NCBI RefSeq assembly: GCF_001461035.1
Contig: NZ_LNAM01000013.1
Location: 1 to 64,000 of the forward strand
From: Acetivibrio ethanolgignens
GTDB taxonomy: Bacteria > Bacillota > Clostridia > Lachnospirales > Lachnospiraceae
Direction of reading: 5' to 3'
Length of the DNA: 64,000 nt
Positions within the stretch are counted from its first letter, which is position 1; every line of letters starts with the position of its first letter. This document shows, piece by piece, positions 35,089 to 43,186 of the stretch. Under the pieces are notes generated by a model that worked only from the letters and a program-made list of their open reading frames with translations, did not search any database and was not told the origin of the DNA. A program made the translations under genes and the position numbers.

Positions 35089-35889
35089 TTAAGGTTTAAT
35101 AAGACTGAGTCTCTTTTCGAGTTCCTCAATTGATGTGCCAGTCTCTTCTTCATTAACTGGCATAGTTACATTGGCAGGTTTTTCTGCCGGGATTACTGCT
35201 GCCTGTGCAGGTGTTTTCTTCACTGCCTCATCCTTTGGCTTAAAGTGAGTCATCAGCTTGTTCATAAGCCTTGTCTCTGTCTCTTTGCCAGAGAATGCAT
35301 ATGCAGGAATGTCATCCGCACTCTTTTTCTCATCCACCAAAATGTCATCTGCAAAACCAAGTTCGATTGCTTTATTTGCATTCATCCAAGTTTCCGAATC
35401 CATAAGGTGTGACAGCTTTGCACGAGACATACTTGTTTTAATCTCGTAGGCATTGATAATGCTTTCCTTGACCTCATCAAGCATCTCGATTGCTTTCTCC
35501 ATGTCCTCGTGATTTCCGTAGGCCATAGTCATTGGGTTATGAATCATCATTAAGGCTGTAGGTGCCATAAGCACTGTTGTGCCTGCCATTGCAATAACGG
35601 AGGCTGCACTGGCAGCGATTCCATCAATCTTGACCGTCACATCACCCTGATAATCCATAAGCATGGTGTAAATCTGGCTTGCCGCAATGCAGTCTCCGCC
35701 AGGGGAATTGAGCCAAACTATTACGGGACCACTTCCGGCAAAAAGCTCATCGTGGAACATCTTAGGAGTCACATCATCGTCAAACCATGATGTTTCTGCG
35801 ATTGTTCCGTATAGCTCAAGAACTCTTTCCTGACCTTCGTCCGTTCCTGCTTGGTTTTTCCAATTCCAGAACTTCTTCTGTTTCTTCAT
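35089..35889 (-). CDS. ClpP-like prohead protease
   Basis: This protein of about 266 residues has the ClpP/crotonase-type serine protease fold: LNSPGGDC, GIAASAASVIAMAG with the nucleophile Ser, MMIHNP with the catalytic His, and a later acidic residue. It cleaves scaffold domains from capsid subunits. ATG 35889 has GGAGGAG upstream; an upstream in-frame start at 35940 lies deep in the portal gene. The gene overlaps the portal C-terminus by about 74 bases. The tail after residue 200 is low-complexity Pro/Ala/Glu. Confidence 0.9.
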   Translation of the reverse strand: MKKQKKFWNWKNQAGTDEGQERVLELYGTIAETSWFDDDVTPKMFHDELFAGSGPVIVWLNSPGGDCIAASQIYTMLMDYQGDVTVKIDGIAASAASVIAMAGTTVLMAPTALMMIHNPMTMAYGNHEDMEKAIEMLDEVKESIINAYEIKTSMSRAKLSHLMDSETWMNANKAIELGFADDILVDEKKSADDIPAYAFSGKETETRLMNKLMTHFKPKDEAVKKTPAQAAVIPAEKPANVTMPVNEEETGTSIEELEKRLSLIKP

Positions 35890-37144
35890 CAGAATCTGTC
35901 TCCTCCTTTTCTTTATTTGCATAAGCTGCCCCCGCATCATTTAGGGGCATCATATTGCCATTAACTAAATACAGATCACCGCCGAGTTCTGAAGGTATCC
36001 TGTCTAGGTCTTCCAACTCTCTGATGTCATTTGCACTCATCCAACCGTTCTGCCTTGCTGTGGCATAACCGTTCATACGGCTTGCATAATCCCCTCGAAG
36101 GAGACCTTCCACATTCAGCTTGAAGAAATAATCCTTCTTCTCTTCTTCATTAAGGAGTGCCCTGTAAAGTGACTGCTCCCAACGGATGACCCAAGGGTCA
36201 AGAGTGTATTTCACGAACTCAAGTGACTGCTGCTCAATATTAGAAAAGCTCGACTTTTCAAGGTCACCGACCATATGTGGCGGTACTCTGAAAATTCGAG
36301 CAATTTCATTAATCTGAAATTTTCTTGTTTCCAAAAACTGTGCTTCATTTGGAGATATGGAAATCGGAGTATATTTAAGTCCTTCTTCCAATACGGCAAC
36401 CTTATGGCTATTGGAACTGCCACCAAAGGCTGCATTCCAACTATCCCTAACTTTCCCTGGATCTTTTAATGTTCCCGGATGCTCCAAAACTGCACTTGGA
36501 GAAGCACCATTGGCATAAAACTTCGAGCCATACTCCTCTGCTGCAATTGCAAGACCTATGGCATTCTTGGCCATTGCTATCGGAGAATAACCGACCAAAC
36601 CATCAAAACCAAGACCAGGAACATGAAGCACATCGGAAGGGTCAAGCACAACCGTACTTCCTTCCATCGTTGGCGCGTCATCATTACTTTTTGTGTATTT
36701 ATAATAAAGGTGTCCCTTCTCATCACGGTCTACACTCATCCTGTCTGGCATAAGCGGATACAGTGCAATTACCTCTCCTTTGCCATTTCTTATAATCTGT
36801 GCGTAGGCATTACCCCAAAGTAACAGATGCGTCATAAGTGTTTCCCTAAAAATGAATGAAGTCATTTCAGGATTTGGTTCGTCATGCAGCAATCGAAACA
36901 GCGGATGGTCATAGGCTTTTTCTTTTCCACCCTCCTCGTTGTATCTGTAAACATTAAGAGGCAGACTTGCGATTGCCTCTGATAGAATACGGACACAGGA
37001 ATAAACTGCCGTCATCTGCATAGCACTTCGTTCATTCACTCTTTTCCCGGATGTTGAAGTTCCCATGAAAAAGCTGTATGAACTGCCACTTGTTCTGTTG
37101 CTAGGAGCATCTCTGCCCCGAAATAATCCACTGAATAATCCCAT
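35816..37144 (-). CDS. Portal protein, HK97 type
   Basis: This 442-residue protein carries the HK97 portal pattern: MQMTAVYSCVRILSEAIASLPLNVY, HPLFRLLHDEPNPEMTSFIFRE, LLLWGNAYAQIIRN, FRVPPHMVGDLEKSSFSNIEQQSLEFV. It forms the dodecameric ring for DNA entry. The acidic C-terminus (after about residue 405) overlaps the protease gene. GAAGGGA precedes the ATG. Confidence 0.95.
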   Translation of the reverse strand: MGLFSGLFRGRDAPSNRTSGSSYSFFMGTSTSGKRVNERSAMQMTAVYSCVRILSEAIASLPLNVYRYNEEGGKEKAYDHPLFRLLHDEPNPEMTSFIFRETLMTHLLLWGNAYAQIIRNGKGEVIALYPLMPDRMSVDRDEKGHLYYKYTKSNDDAPTMEGSTVVLDPSDVLHVPGLGFDGLVGYSPIAMAKNAIGLAIAAEEYGSKFYANGASPSAVLEHPGTLKDPGKVRDSWNAAFGGSSNSHKVAVLEEGLKYTPISISPNEAQFLETRKFQINEIARIFRVPPHMVGDLEKSSFSNIEQQSLEFVKYTLDPWVIRWEQSLYRALLNEEEKKDYFFKLNVEGLLRGDYASRMNGYATARQNGWMSANDIRELEDLDRIPSELGGDLYLVNGNMMPLNDAGAAYANKEKEETDSDEETEEVLELEKPSRNGRRSGKSS

Positions 37145-37148
37145 ATCA

Positions 37149-37220
37149 TCACATCCCTTCTAATGCCTGATTAATGCCTTCGCATATCACAAGCATTCCT
37201 ATAAAAAATAAAGTAATCAT
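37149..37220 (-). CDS. 23-residue membrane peptide between terminase and portal
   Basis: A short ORF (MITLFFIGMLVICEGINQALEGM) starts inside the terminase stop (TGATG) and ends 4 bases before the portal ATG. It has one short hydrophobic segment. The perfect coupling suggests translation, perhaps to carry ribosomes to the portal ribosome site. It is too short for certainty. Confidence 0.4.
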   Translation of the reverse strand: MITLFFIGMLVICEGINQALEGM

Positions 37221-38830
37221 CAAAACACCAATAATCCTCTCGTATCATATACACTCTCCGATGTGTCATTCCCACAACGGATTGCTCTGTCGAGTGCCAT
37301 GATACAGGCTATGGCACCGTCAATCTTCTCTGTACTTTTTGCTTTATCAGCCTTAATGTTTCCGGCTGGGTCAGTACGAATAAAAATGTTATCCATATTC
37401 CAACGAAGAACCGGGTGTCCTCCGTGGGCAATCTTCTGTTCAAGGGTCAGCTTCATAAGTTCCTTTGTAGGTGGTGACATAGATGCAAATCCCTGTCCCA
37501 TTGCCACTACATTGAACCCCATATTCTCAAGGTTCTGCACCATCTGAACTGCTCCCCATCTATCGAATGCAATCTCACGGATGTTGTATTTCTCCCCAAG
37601 CTGTTCTATGAATTTTTCAATGAATCCATAATGAACAACATTTCCTTCCGTGGTTTGGATATAGCCTTGTCTTTCCCAAAGGTCATAATTCACATGATCC
37701 CTTCGGACTCGTAAATCAAGAGTCTCTTCTGGCAACCAAAAATAAGGAAGAACATAGTATTTGTCATTCTCACTTTGTGGTGGAAACACAAGACAAAAGG
37801 ATGTAAGGTCGGTTGTACTTGAAAGGTCAAGTCCCCCGTAACATACACGCCCTTCCAGTTCTTCCGGGTCAACAGAGAATGCACAGGCATCCCACTTATC
37901 CATTGGCATCCAACGGACAGCCTGTTTTACCCATTGATTAAGCCTAAGCTGACGGAAGCTGTTCTCCTCTGCAGGATTCTGCTTTGCAGATTCACACGCA
38001 GCTACTACCTTCTCCATCTGAATGGTTTCTCCAAGAGATGGATTTGCTTTCTTCCATACGGTAGGATCTGTCCAGTCATCATCATCTGCCGCACCATATA
38101 TAACTGGATAAAATGTCGGGTCAGTTTTTCGACCCTCAATAATATCCAAAGCCTTCTGATGTAATTCATAGCAGATGGAGTTGGTATCATTTCCCGCTGT
38201 AGTAATAAGGAAATACAGTGGCTGTTCACGGGCATCACCTGAACCCTTGGTAAGTACGTCATATAGTTTTCTGTTTGGCTGTGCGTGTACCTCATCAAGC
38301 ACCAGTCCACTTACATTAAGGCCGTGCTTGGTTCCAACTTCAGCTGATAGCACTTGATAAAATCCATTGTTGTAAAGATTATCTATTCTCTTTGTTGCAC
38401 CCTTTATCTTGCTTCTCTTTTCAAGGGCAGGTGTCATTTCACACATCACTCTTCCAACATCAAATACAATGGATGCCTGCTGTCTGTCTGCAGCTGCACC
38501 ATACACTTCCGGGGATGCCTCACCATCTCCAAACAGAAGGTACAAAGCAATTGCAGCCGCAAGTTCTGACTTACCATTCTTCTTTGGAATTTCAACATAT
38601 GCTGTTGTGAACTGTCTCTTCCCATTCGGCTTTAATATCCCAAATAAGTTCCTTATGATTTCTTCCTGCCAGGGCATCAATATGAAAGGCTTTCCTGCCC
38701 ACTTGCCTTTGGTATGGCAAAGGCACTGTATGAAGTTCACAACATAATCCGCTTGTTCTTCATCGTAATATGACCCTTCGGCCATAAACTTGGTGGGAAC
38801 AAACTTCTTTTTTCTCTTTGCCACACTCAT
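37220..38830 (-). CDS. Terminase large subunit
   Basis: This protein of about 536 residues is a phage packaging motor. It has QCLCHTKGKWAGKPFILMPWQEEIIRNLFG, a Walker A-like VEIPKKNGKSELAAAIALYLLF, VYGAAADRQQASIVFD, and a Walker B-like SGLVLDEVHAQPN. The nuclease half has CYGGLDLSSTTDLTSF with acidic metal ligands and IAFDRWGA. I start at MSVAKRKKKF (38830) next to GGAGAG. Unusually, the small subunit gene lies about 7.5 kb away, separated by the accessory and methyltransferase genes. Confidence 0.95.
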   Translation of the reverse strand: MSVAKRKKKFVPTKFMAEGSYYDEEQADYVVNFIQCLCHTKGKWAGKPFILMPWQEEIIRNLFGILKPNGKRQFTTAYVEIPKKNGKSELAAAIALYLLFGDGEASPEVYGAAADRQQASIVFDVGRVMCEMTPALEKRSKIKGATKRIDNLYNNGFYQVLSAEVGTKHGLNVSGLVLDEVHAQPNRKLYDVLTKGSGDAREQPLYFLITTAGNDTNSICYELHQKALDIIEGRKTDPTFYPVIYGAADDDDWTDPTVWKKANPSLGETIQMEKVVAACESAKQNPAEENSFRQLRLNQWVKQAVRWMPMDKWDACAFSVDPEELEGRVCYGGLDLSSTTDLTSFCLVFPPQSENDKYYVLPYFWLPEETLDLRVRRDHVNYDLWERQGYIQTTEGNVVHYGFIEKFIEQLGEKYNIREIAFDRWGAVQMVQNLENMGFNVVAMGQGFASMSPPTKELMKLTLEQKIAHGGHPVLRWNMDNIFIRTDPAGNIKADKAKSTEKIDGAIACIMALDRAIRCGNDTSESVYDTRGLLVF

Positions 38831-38843
38831 CTCTCCTTCCACG

Positions 38844-38866
38844 AAAAAAGGACTCCGAAGAGTCCC
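38844..38866 (-). terminator. Rho-independent terminator upstream of terL
   Basis: On the minus strand GGACTC TTCG GAGTCC with a following TTTTTTC run is an excellent terminator. It separates the 38886-39137 gene from terL, implying that terL may need its own promoter or antitermination. Confidence 0.85.
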
Positions 38867-38885
38867 ATTTCATAATTTCTTTTTA

Positions 38886-39137
38886 TTAGTTGTATTCTTT
38901 AAGCAAAATGCTGTAGGCTACCATGACCATGTAATCATCCTCATCCGGCTTGCAAATCCAACCGTTGTCATAATCAGCAACCGTCTCATTTCCAATCTTG
39001 ATAAGCAGCTTTGAAATCTTACCGCCATCGATTGCATTCTTGTTTCTGATCTTGTAATTCTTAACCCAATAATGTGCTACCCTGTTATTTCCATCCTTTG
39101 GAATTCCGATTGTTCCTTCGTGCCATCCTGTTCTCAT
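38886..39137 (-). CDS. Small conserved phage protein of unknown function
   Basis: This 83-residue protein (MRTGWHEGTIGI...VAHYWVKNYKIRNKNAIDGGKISKLLIKIGNETVADYDNGW) is strand-rich and resembles small single-domain proteins seen in Clostridia prophages. No function is known to me. It lies 17 bases after the 39155-39415 gene on the same strand, so the two are probably co-transcribed from the promoter-like motif at 39450. Confidence 0.6.
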   Translation of the reverse strand: MRTGWHEGTIGIPKDGNNRVAHYWVKNYKIRNKNAIDGGKISKLLIKIGNETVADYDNGWICKPDEDDYMVMVAYSILLKEYN

Positions 39138-39154
39138 TTTCTTTCCCGCCCTTC

Positions 39155-39415
39155 TTAGTACTTTGTTGCCTTGTGTGCTTCAAGGTTCTTGAAAAACTCG
39201 TCAACCTCTGCAAGGTCTGTAAGGAAATCCTCGTATGCTCCAAGTCCGCTTTCTTTGATGATTCTGTAAGCCCCCTGTCTTGTCTTAAGAACTCCGAGTC
39301 TGTTTTCTTTTGCAATCCTGCAAGCCTTCTTTGTAAGTTTTCCAATGCTCTCGATTTCCTTATCTGCTCCCTTTTCAAATGCGCTTGTGCAGCCTGTCTT
39401 ATCAATAAATCTCAT
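39155..39415 (-). CDS. Small helical phage protein
   Basis: This 86-residue protein starts MRFIDKTGCTSAFEKGADKEIE and is highly charged and helical (KKACRIAKENRLGVLKTRQGAYRIIKESGLGAYEDFL). ATG 39415 has GGAGGA 6 bases upstream; the frame extends to 39514 but without a ribosome site. It is the first gene downstream of the repeated TATGTACATA motif at 39450. No known family. Confidence 0.6.
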   Translation of the reverse strand: MRFIDKTGCTSAFEKGADKEIESIGKLTKKACRIAKENRLGVLKTRQGAYRIIKESGLGAYEDFLTDLAEVDEFFKNLEAHKATKY

Positions 39416-39449
39416 TTTCGTATCCTCCGCTTTGCTTTGTTTCCCTTTC

Positions 39450-39472
39450 GGTATGTACATATTCGCTCTAAA
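39450..39472 (-). promoter_or_regulatory. Repeated TATGTACATA regulatory motif, copy 4
   Basis: The plus strand reads GGTATGTACAT, then ATTCGCTCTAA, a variant of the motif GGTATGTACATATATCAC-TCTAA found at 39989, 41971 and 43187. It lies 35 bases before the 39415 start. ATGTACAT is palindromic. Confidence 0.6.
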
Positions 39473-39563
39473 TGAGATATATATCCACTTAATTCGGAGG
39501 CATATATTACACAAATATATGTAGTAATAAGGCGGTATTTATTGTGTAGTTTACAACGACCAA

Positions 39564-39581
39564 AAGACCCCTAAAGGTCTT
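39564..39581 (-). terminator. Hairpin terminator
   Basis: AAGACC and GGTCTT form a 6-bp stem; on the minus strand TTTTGG follows. It lies 13 bases past the stop of the 39594-39965 gene. Confidence 0.6.
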
Positions 39582-39593
39582 CTGTCTGTTTCC

Positions 39594-39965
39594 TTAAAGG
39601 CTTAATTTGAAAGCCGGGATTCTTTCCTTCCTGCTTTCGCCCTCAAGTCCTGCTTTCCAATCATCGTATCTGCTGTTGATTTCTATAAGTCCCTCAAGGC
39701 TAATGCCTCTCTTCTGGAACTCTGCAATCGTTGTGATAAGGCTTGAGAAGGTGCTTGAAATTGTAAATTCCTTAACTCCAAATCTTCTGCAATTCTCAAT
39801 GATTGGGTCGATGTCGTAATCCCAAATGACCTCGCCAAAATTGATAAGTTCGTTTCCGGCTTCAAGGCTGTAGAAGTATGCCTCTCCAAATCTTGGGTTC
39901 ACATCAATGTCCGAGTAGCGTGTTCCTCTTGCTCCTGCTTTGTCTAAAATCTCGATTCTTGTCAT
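39594..39965 (-). CDS. Small phage cassette protein
   Basis: This 123-residue protein (MTRIEILDKAGARGTRYSDIDVNPRFGEAYFY...FGVKEFTISSTFSSLITTIAEFQKRG) looks like a compact alpha/beta domain. The family is common in Firmicutes mobile elements but I know no function. It is preceded by its own copy of the repeated TATGTACATA motif (39989-40012) and followed by its own terminator, so it behaves as an independent cassette. Confidence 0.65.
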   Translation of the reverse strand: MTRIEILDKAGARGTRYSDIDVNPRFGEAYFYSLEAGNELINFGEVIWDYDIDPIIENCRRFGVKEFTISSTFSSLITTIAEFQKRGISLEGLIEINSRYDDWKAGLEGESRKERIPAFKLSL

Positions 39966-39988
39966 GGCTAATGCCCTCCTTGTCTTTT

Positions 39989-40012
39989 GGTATGTACATA
40001 TATCACTCTAAA
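39989..40012 (-). promoter_or_regulatory. Repeated TATGTACATA regulatory motif, copy 3
   Basis: The plus strand has GGTATGTACATATATCAC then TCTAAA, nearly identical to the copies at 41971 and 43187. It lies 24 bases before the start of the 39594-39965 gene. Confidence 0.7.
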
Positions 40013-40058
40013 GGCACATAATAGCAAGTTAATTATCGAGAAAAGTGTAACTTTTTTT

Positions 40059-40232
40059 CTACTCCCCGGATGTTATAAAATGCACATAATCATCGGTGTT
40101 CATATCGATAAAAGCTGCAAGTTCAGGACACTCCAGTTCCGTAGCAATTGCCTTTACCATTCCAAGGTCAAACATATTGCAAAGTGCTGTATCTCTGACC
40201 TTAATAATCTGATCCTTAATATGTTCTGGCAT
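40059..40232 (-). CDS. DUF5049-type small protein
   Basis: This 57-residue protein (MPEHIKDQIIKVRDTALCNMFD...AIATELECPELAAFIDMNTDDYVHFI) fits the DUF5049 pattern of phage proteins: KxQIxxxRxTxxxNMFD followed by a hydrophobic helix and YVxFI. It is below common gene-calling length. It follows the zinc-ribbon gene by 14 bases and is probably the last gene of the amidoligase/GGCT unit. No function is established. Confidence 0.65.
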   Translation of the reverse strand: MPEHIKDQIIKVRDTALCNMFDLGMVKAIATELECPELAAFIDMNTDDYVHFITSGE

Positions 40233-40246
40233 CGTATCACTCCTTC

Positions 40247-40450
40247 CTACTGTCCAGTATGCTGATGGATGGTATCAAGGATTTTCTCTTGCTCCTCCAC
40301 ATCAATTCCTATACTCTCAAGCGCCTCTCTTGTTCCACAGTCCGGGCAGATGGCTGTTACCCCATCTGCTCTGGAAAGTGCTGAAGGCTCTGAATAGATT
40401 CTTCCACAGTGTGGACATTTCTTTGGCTGTATTCTTTCATTAATCTTCAT
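40247..40450 (-). CDS. Small zinc-ribbon protein
   Basis: This 67-residue protein starts MKINERIQPKKCPHCGRIY and holds two CxxC pairs (CPHC and CPDC) about 25 residues apart, enough for one zinc ribbon, then a helical tail (EEQEKILDTIHQ). ATG 40450 overlaps the end of the cyclotransferase gene by 11 bases; the frame is open further upstream but that part shadows the cyclotransferase. Nucleic-acid or protein binding is likely. Confidence 0.7.
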   Translation of the reverse strand: MKINERIQPKKCPHCGRIYSEPSALSRADGVTAICPDCGTREALESIGIDVEEQEKILDTIHQHTGQ

Positions 40451-40910
40451 GGCATTCCCTCCTGCTTTTTCTGATTGCCTCAAACAAAATGTTCTCATCA
40501 AATTCAAATGCCCTGTACCCTTCAAGGCAGGTCTCGACATAATGGTAACTTGGTATACCAAGTTCTCTGTCCTCATGCATGATGTACACATAGACCTTTC
40601 TCTGCCTTACCTTCCCGGTTCTGATTCCGACAATCGGCAGTTCCATTTCAGCTTTGTAATAAAAGCTTGGGAACCCTTCGTACCTGTCAAGAGCCGCCTC
40701 GTCAGCCTCTGTGGTTTCCCACACGGCCACAGGAACGCTCTTCCCTTCCTTTGGTTCGATTGTTAAATAAGATCCCGTCTTGCTCCCCTTAAAAAGGAGT
40801 TCATAATCCGGCACAACTGATGTTCCGATGATTCTTGCTCCCGGACATCGCATTTTCATTTGTCTGATGTTTAGGTTGCTGCCATAGGCAATGTAATATC
40901 TTTTCTGCAT
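40440..40910 (-). CDS. Gamma-glutamylcyclotransferase-like (AIG2) protein
   Basis: This 156-residue protein has the AIG2/GGCT signature: YIAYGSNLNIRQMKMRCPGA at the N-terminus, AVWETTEADEAALDRYEGFP with the catalytic Glu, and YIMHEDRELGIPSYHYVE. GGCT enzymes release 5-oxoproline from gamma-glutamyl amides. It lies directly downstream of a glutamine-synthetase-like amidoligase, so the pair could make and break gamma-glutamyl-type isopeptide bonds. GAAAGGA precedes the ATG. Confidence 0.88.
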   Translation of the reverse strand: MQKRYYIAYGSNLNIRQMKMRCPGARIIGTSVVPDYELLFKGSKTGSYLTIEPKEGKSVPVAVWETTEADEAALDRYEGFPSFYYKAEMELPIVGIRTGKVRQRKVYVYIMHEDRELGIPSYHYVETCLEGYRAFEFDENILFEAIRKSRRECHED

Positions 40911-40946
40911 AATGCATCCATCCTTTCCGAAGGAAACACCCTTCTA

Positions 40947-40986
40947 CCACCTTAAGACCGCCGAAGCGGTCATCCTTTTAAAGTGG
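40947..40986 (-). terminator. Hairpin between amidoligase and GGCT genes
   Basis: GACCGC CGAA GCGGTC (40956-40971) sits inside an outer CCAC/GTGG pairing. On the minus strand TTAAGG follows rather than a clear U-tract, so attenuation or mRNA processing is as likely as full termination. Confidence 0.5.
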
Positions 40987-40993
40987 CAGGAGG

Positions 40994-41938
40994 CTATGCC
41001 CTTGCTGTTCTGAATGCTGTGTCTCCATCAAGTCTCTTTGTAAGAATCTCTCTTGCTGTTTTGAACTCGTCCCCGATGAACCCAAGTCTAAGAAGCCAAG
41101 TTCTCATTGCGTATTTTGGATTCTCGTTCTGCTGTGGCTTTGAGCTTGCGCTTCTTACTTCCTTTGCCATCTGGCTAAGTGCTAGGCAAAGCTGAATGTA
41201 GGCTTTAAGCTGTCCGGCATGGAGGCCGTTTAATTTTCCGTCTGCAGGTGCATCGAATTGGAAAAGTCTGAACTCGATTGTTCCCTTTGTGAAGGTTGCG
41301 TGGTAGTTAAGCATGTGGTATCGACTGTCGTTGTAATGTTGGCTTCTTCCGTAGTTGCAACCCTGTGAGCCGTACCAAATGTCTGCAAGCTGGCTCATTG
41401 TCTTTGGCTTTTTCTTGTTGACCTGCTTTAAGAACTCCGGGTCAACCGTTCTGCAATATCTGCTCATTCTTCTGTGGTCAAGGTCGAGTGCCTTTGCAAT
41501 TAGGTCTTCGTGGCTTGCCATGATGTTTGCAAGGTTTCTCATGGTCTGTGGTGTGTGTCCCTTGGCTCCGATGTGAATGTGTACCCCGCATCCTCTTGTT
41601 GCATCCGATTTTGCTCCGGCGTGTCTTAACTGTCTTATAAGTTCCTGCAAGGTTTCCATGTCTGCGTAGGTAAGGATTGGTGTTACCAATTCGCATTTCT
41701 CACTATCGCATCCAGCAATGCTCACATCCTTTTGAAATTTCCATTCCCTTCCCTGCTCGTCCCAAGCGCTCCAAGTGTAGTAGCCGTTTCTTTCTGCTGT
41801 GTTCTGATATCTGCCTGTTCCGAAAAACTTCGCTGCAAGCCTTGCTGCCTTTTCTCTTGTGATGCTGTTCATTTCGACCTCAACTCCGATGGTCTGCTTT
41901 TTCATTTCCTCGATCTGGTTTGTAATTTTCTCGTTCAT
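40994..41938 (-). CDS. Amidoligase (glutamine-synthetase-like ATP-dependent ligase)
   Basis: This 314-residue protein starts MNEKITNQIEEMKKQTIGVEVEM. It matches the amidoligase family: GVEVEMNSIT with metal-binding Glu, CELVTPIL, GCGVHIHIGA and GTIEFRLFQFDAP. These enzymes join a carboxylate to an amine using ATP and are related to glutamine synthetase. The final 40 residues (NENPKYAMRTWLLRLGFIGDEFK) recur at the end of the 42462-43163 protein. ATG 41938 has GGAGGT 7 bases upstream and the repeated regulatory motif 33 bases upstream. The substrate is unknown. Confidence 0.85.
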   Translation of the reverse strand: MNEKITNQIEEMKKQTIGVEVEMNSITREKAARLAAKFFGTGRYQNTAERNGYYTWSAWDEQGREWKFQKDVSIAGCDSEKCELVTPILTYADMETLQELIRQLRHAGAKSDATRGCGVHIHIGAKGHTPQTMRNLANIMASHEDLIAKALDLDHRRMSRYCRTVDPEFLKQVNKKKPKTMSQLADIWYGSQGCNYGRSQHYNDSRYHMLNYHATFTKGTIEFRLFQFDAPADGKLNGLHAGQLKAYIQLCLALSQMAKEVRSASSKPQQNENPKYAMRTWLLRLGFIGDEFKTAREILTKRLDGDTAFRTARA

Positions 41939-41970
41939 TGTATGTACCTCCAACAGTAGTTCGTTTTTTG

Positions 41971-41993
41971 TTGTGTACATATATCACTCTAAA
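41971..41993 (-). promoter_or_regulatory. Repeated TATGTACATA regulatory motif, copy 2
   Basis: The plus strand has TTGTGTACATATATCAC then TCTAAA, upstream of the amidoligase start. It matches the copies at 39989 and 43187 in sequence and position. Confidence 0.7.
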
Positions 41994-42022
41994 GCACACT
42001 AATTGGAATACCATTACTGGAC

Positions 42023-42052
42023 AAAGATACACACTTTATATTGTGTATCTTT
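42023..42052 (-). terminator. Hairpin after the DUF4314 gene
   Basis: AAAGATACAC and GTGTATCTTT form a perfect 10-bp stem with a 10-base AT-rich loop, extended by CTGG/CCAG. It begins 12 bases after the DUF4314 stop and ends about 30 bases before the regulatory motif of the amidoligase gene. Confidence 0.65.
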
Positions 42053-42063
42053 CCAGATGGCTA

Positions 42064-42462
42064 TTACTCTTCAGAATCGGTGCAGACTGCCTTTCCCATC
42101 GCAAGTTCCGATACGATTTTTGCGTACCTGCTTTGCTCACTTCCTTCAGAAGATGCCATTGCCTTAAGGTAAAATTCCATCGCATCATCACGGCTGTCCC
42201 AAGTCTCCTCATCGTTGTAGCAAATGACTTTGACGGTATCGAGTTTCTTGCAGGAGTCTTCTCCGTAAACAACCCCAAGGCAGCATCCGTTGTCCCAATG
42301 AACATGAATCGTTCCTGTGTCATCCACACTTGTAACCGTTCCCTTAAGTCCGGCTGTCATTTCAATTCTGTAGGGGTCTTCCATATGGATAAGTTCCACC
42401 CTTGACCCTTCTGGGTACTGCTCCTTAACTCGCTCCACTATTTTTCTGTCCGGGAAATACAT
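42064..42462 (-). CDS. DUF4314 protein with extra C-terminal domain
   Basis: Residues 1-70 match DUF4314 (FPDRKIVERVKEQYPEGSRVELIHMEDPYRIEMTAGLKGTVTSVDDTGTIHVHWDNG), a small SH3-like beta barrel with no known activity. Residues about 75-130 form a helical tail (DDAMEFYLKAMASSEGSEQSRYAKIVSEL) that recurs in other Firmicutes phage proteins. Its start shares one base with the stop of the upstream gene. Confidence 0.75.
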   Translation of the reverse strand: MYFPDRKIVERVKEQYPEGSRVELIHMEDPYRIEMTAGLKGTVTSVDDTGTIHVHWDNGCCLGVVYGEDSCKKLDTVKVICYNDEETWDSRDDAMEFYLKAMASSEGSEQSRYAKIVSELAMGKAVCTDSEE

Positions 42463-43163
42463 TACTGCTCGCCTCCCTTCTCTTTGTTCTTGAATGCTGA
42501 TGAGCCTTCAAGTTTGGAAAGAAGGATTTTTCTGTCTGCCTTGAACTCATCCCCGATAAATCCAAGTCTTAAAAGGAAACACCTGAATGCGTATTTCTCA
42601 TTCTCGTTTTCCTTTGCCTTGGAAGAAATTCTCTTCTGGTTCTTACTCATCTCGCAAATGGCTGATATGAACTTGGTGTAGGCAAGTGCCTCTTCCGGCT
42701 TTGCTTCTTCAAACCAAGGGAAGGAAATGTTCTCCTCATCAATTGAAAATCCAAGGTCTGCAATTCCAAGTGCCTTCTTTATCAAATCTCCTTTGGCATC
42801 CAGTAGGTTTGCAAGGTTTCCAACCGCTACCTTTTCAAGTGGAATGGTAACCGTAAGTCCAATTGGCTCGTCTGCCCCCTTATTCGCCTCAGTTTCGGCT
42901 TCTTTTGCCCCCATTTGGTTATCCTCCCATTCTGCAGGTGAAACCCCTGTGGCCAAAACACAGGCATCAATTACCTTTGCGCTTTCATCAATCCCGGCAT
43001 CCCCAAGGAATGATAAGGTTCCGTCCTTTTCAACTCTGTATGCTCCGATTTCATAAGCTGCGCTTGGCATTCCCATGTACTTTGCTTTGCAGCCAAGTTC
43101 CTTTTCAATTGCTTTGACCATTGCCTTTCGGCTGTCTCCTGTTACATTAAAATGTAGTACCAT
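42462..43163 (-). CDS. Phage protein sharing the amidoligase C-terminal module
   Basis: Residues 1-75 form a small domain (MVLHFNVTGDSRKAMVKAIEKELGCKAKYMG...YRVEKDGTLSF). A Glu/Ala-rich linker follows. The last 45 residues (NENEKYAFRCFLLRLGFIGDEFKADRKILLSKLEGSSAFK) are very similar to the end of the amidoligase encoded 500 bases downstream, which suggests shared partners or a recombination-derived tail. GGAGGT precedes the ATG. It has its own copy of the repeated motif. Confidence 0.7.
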   Translation of the reverse strand: MVLHFNVTGDSRKAMVKAIEKELGCKAKYMGMPSAAYEIGAYRVEKDGTLSFLGDAGIDESAKVIDACVLATGVSPAEWEDNQMGAKEAETEANKGADEPIGLTVTIPLEKVAVGNLANLLDAKGDLIKKALGIADLGFSIDEENISFPWFEEAKPEEALAYTKFISAICEMSKNQKRISSKAKENENEKYAFRCFLLRLGFIGDEFKADRKILLSKLEGSSAFKNKEKGGEQ

Positions 43164-43186
43164 GCTATGTACCTCCTTGTTTTTTT

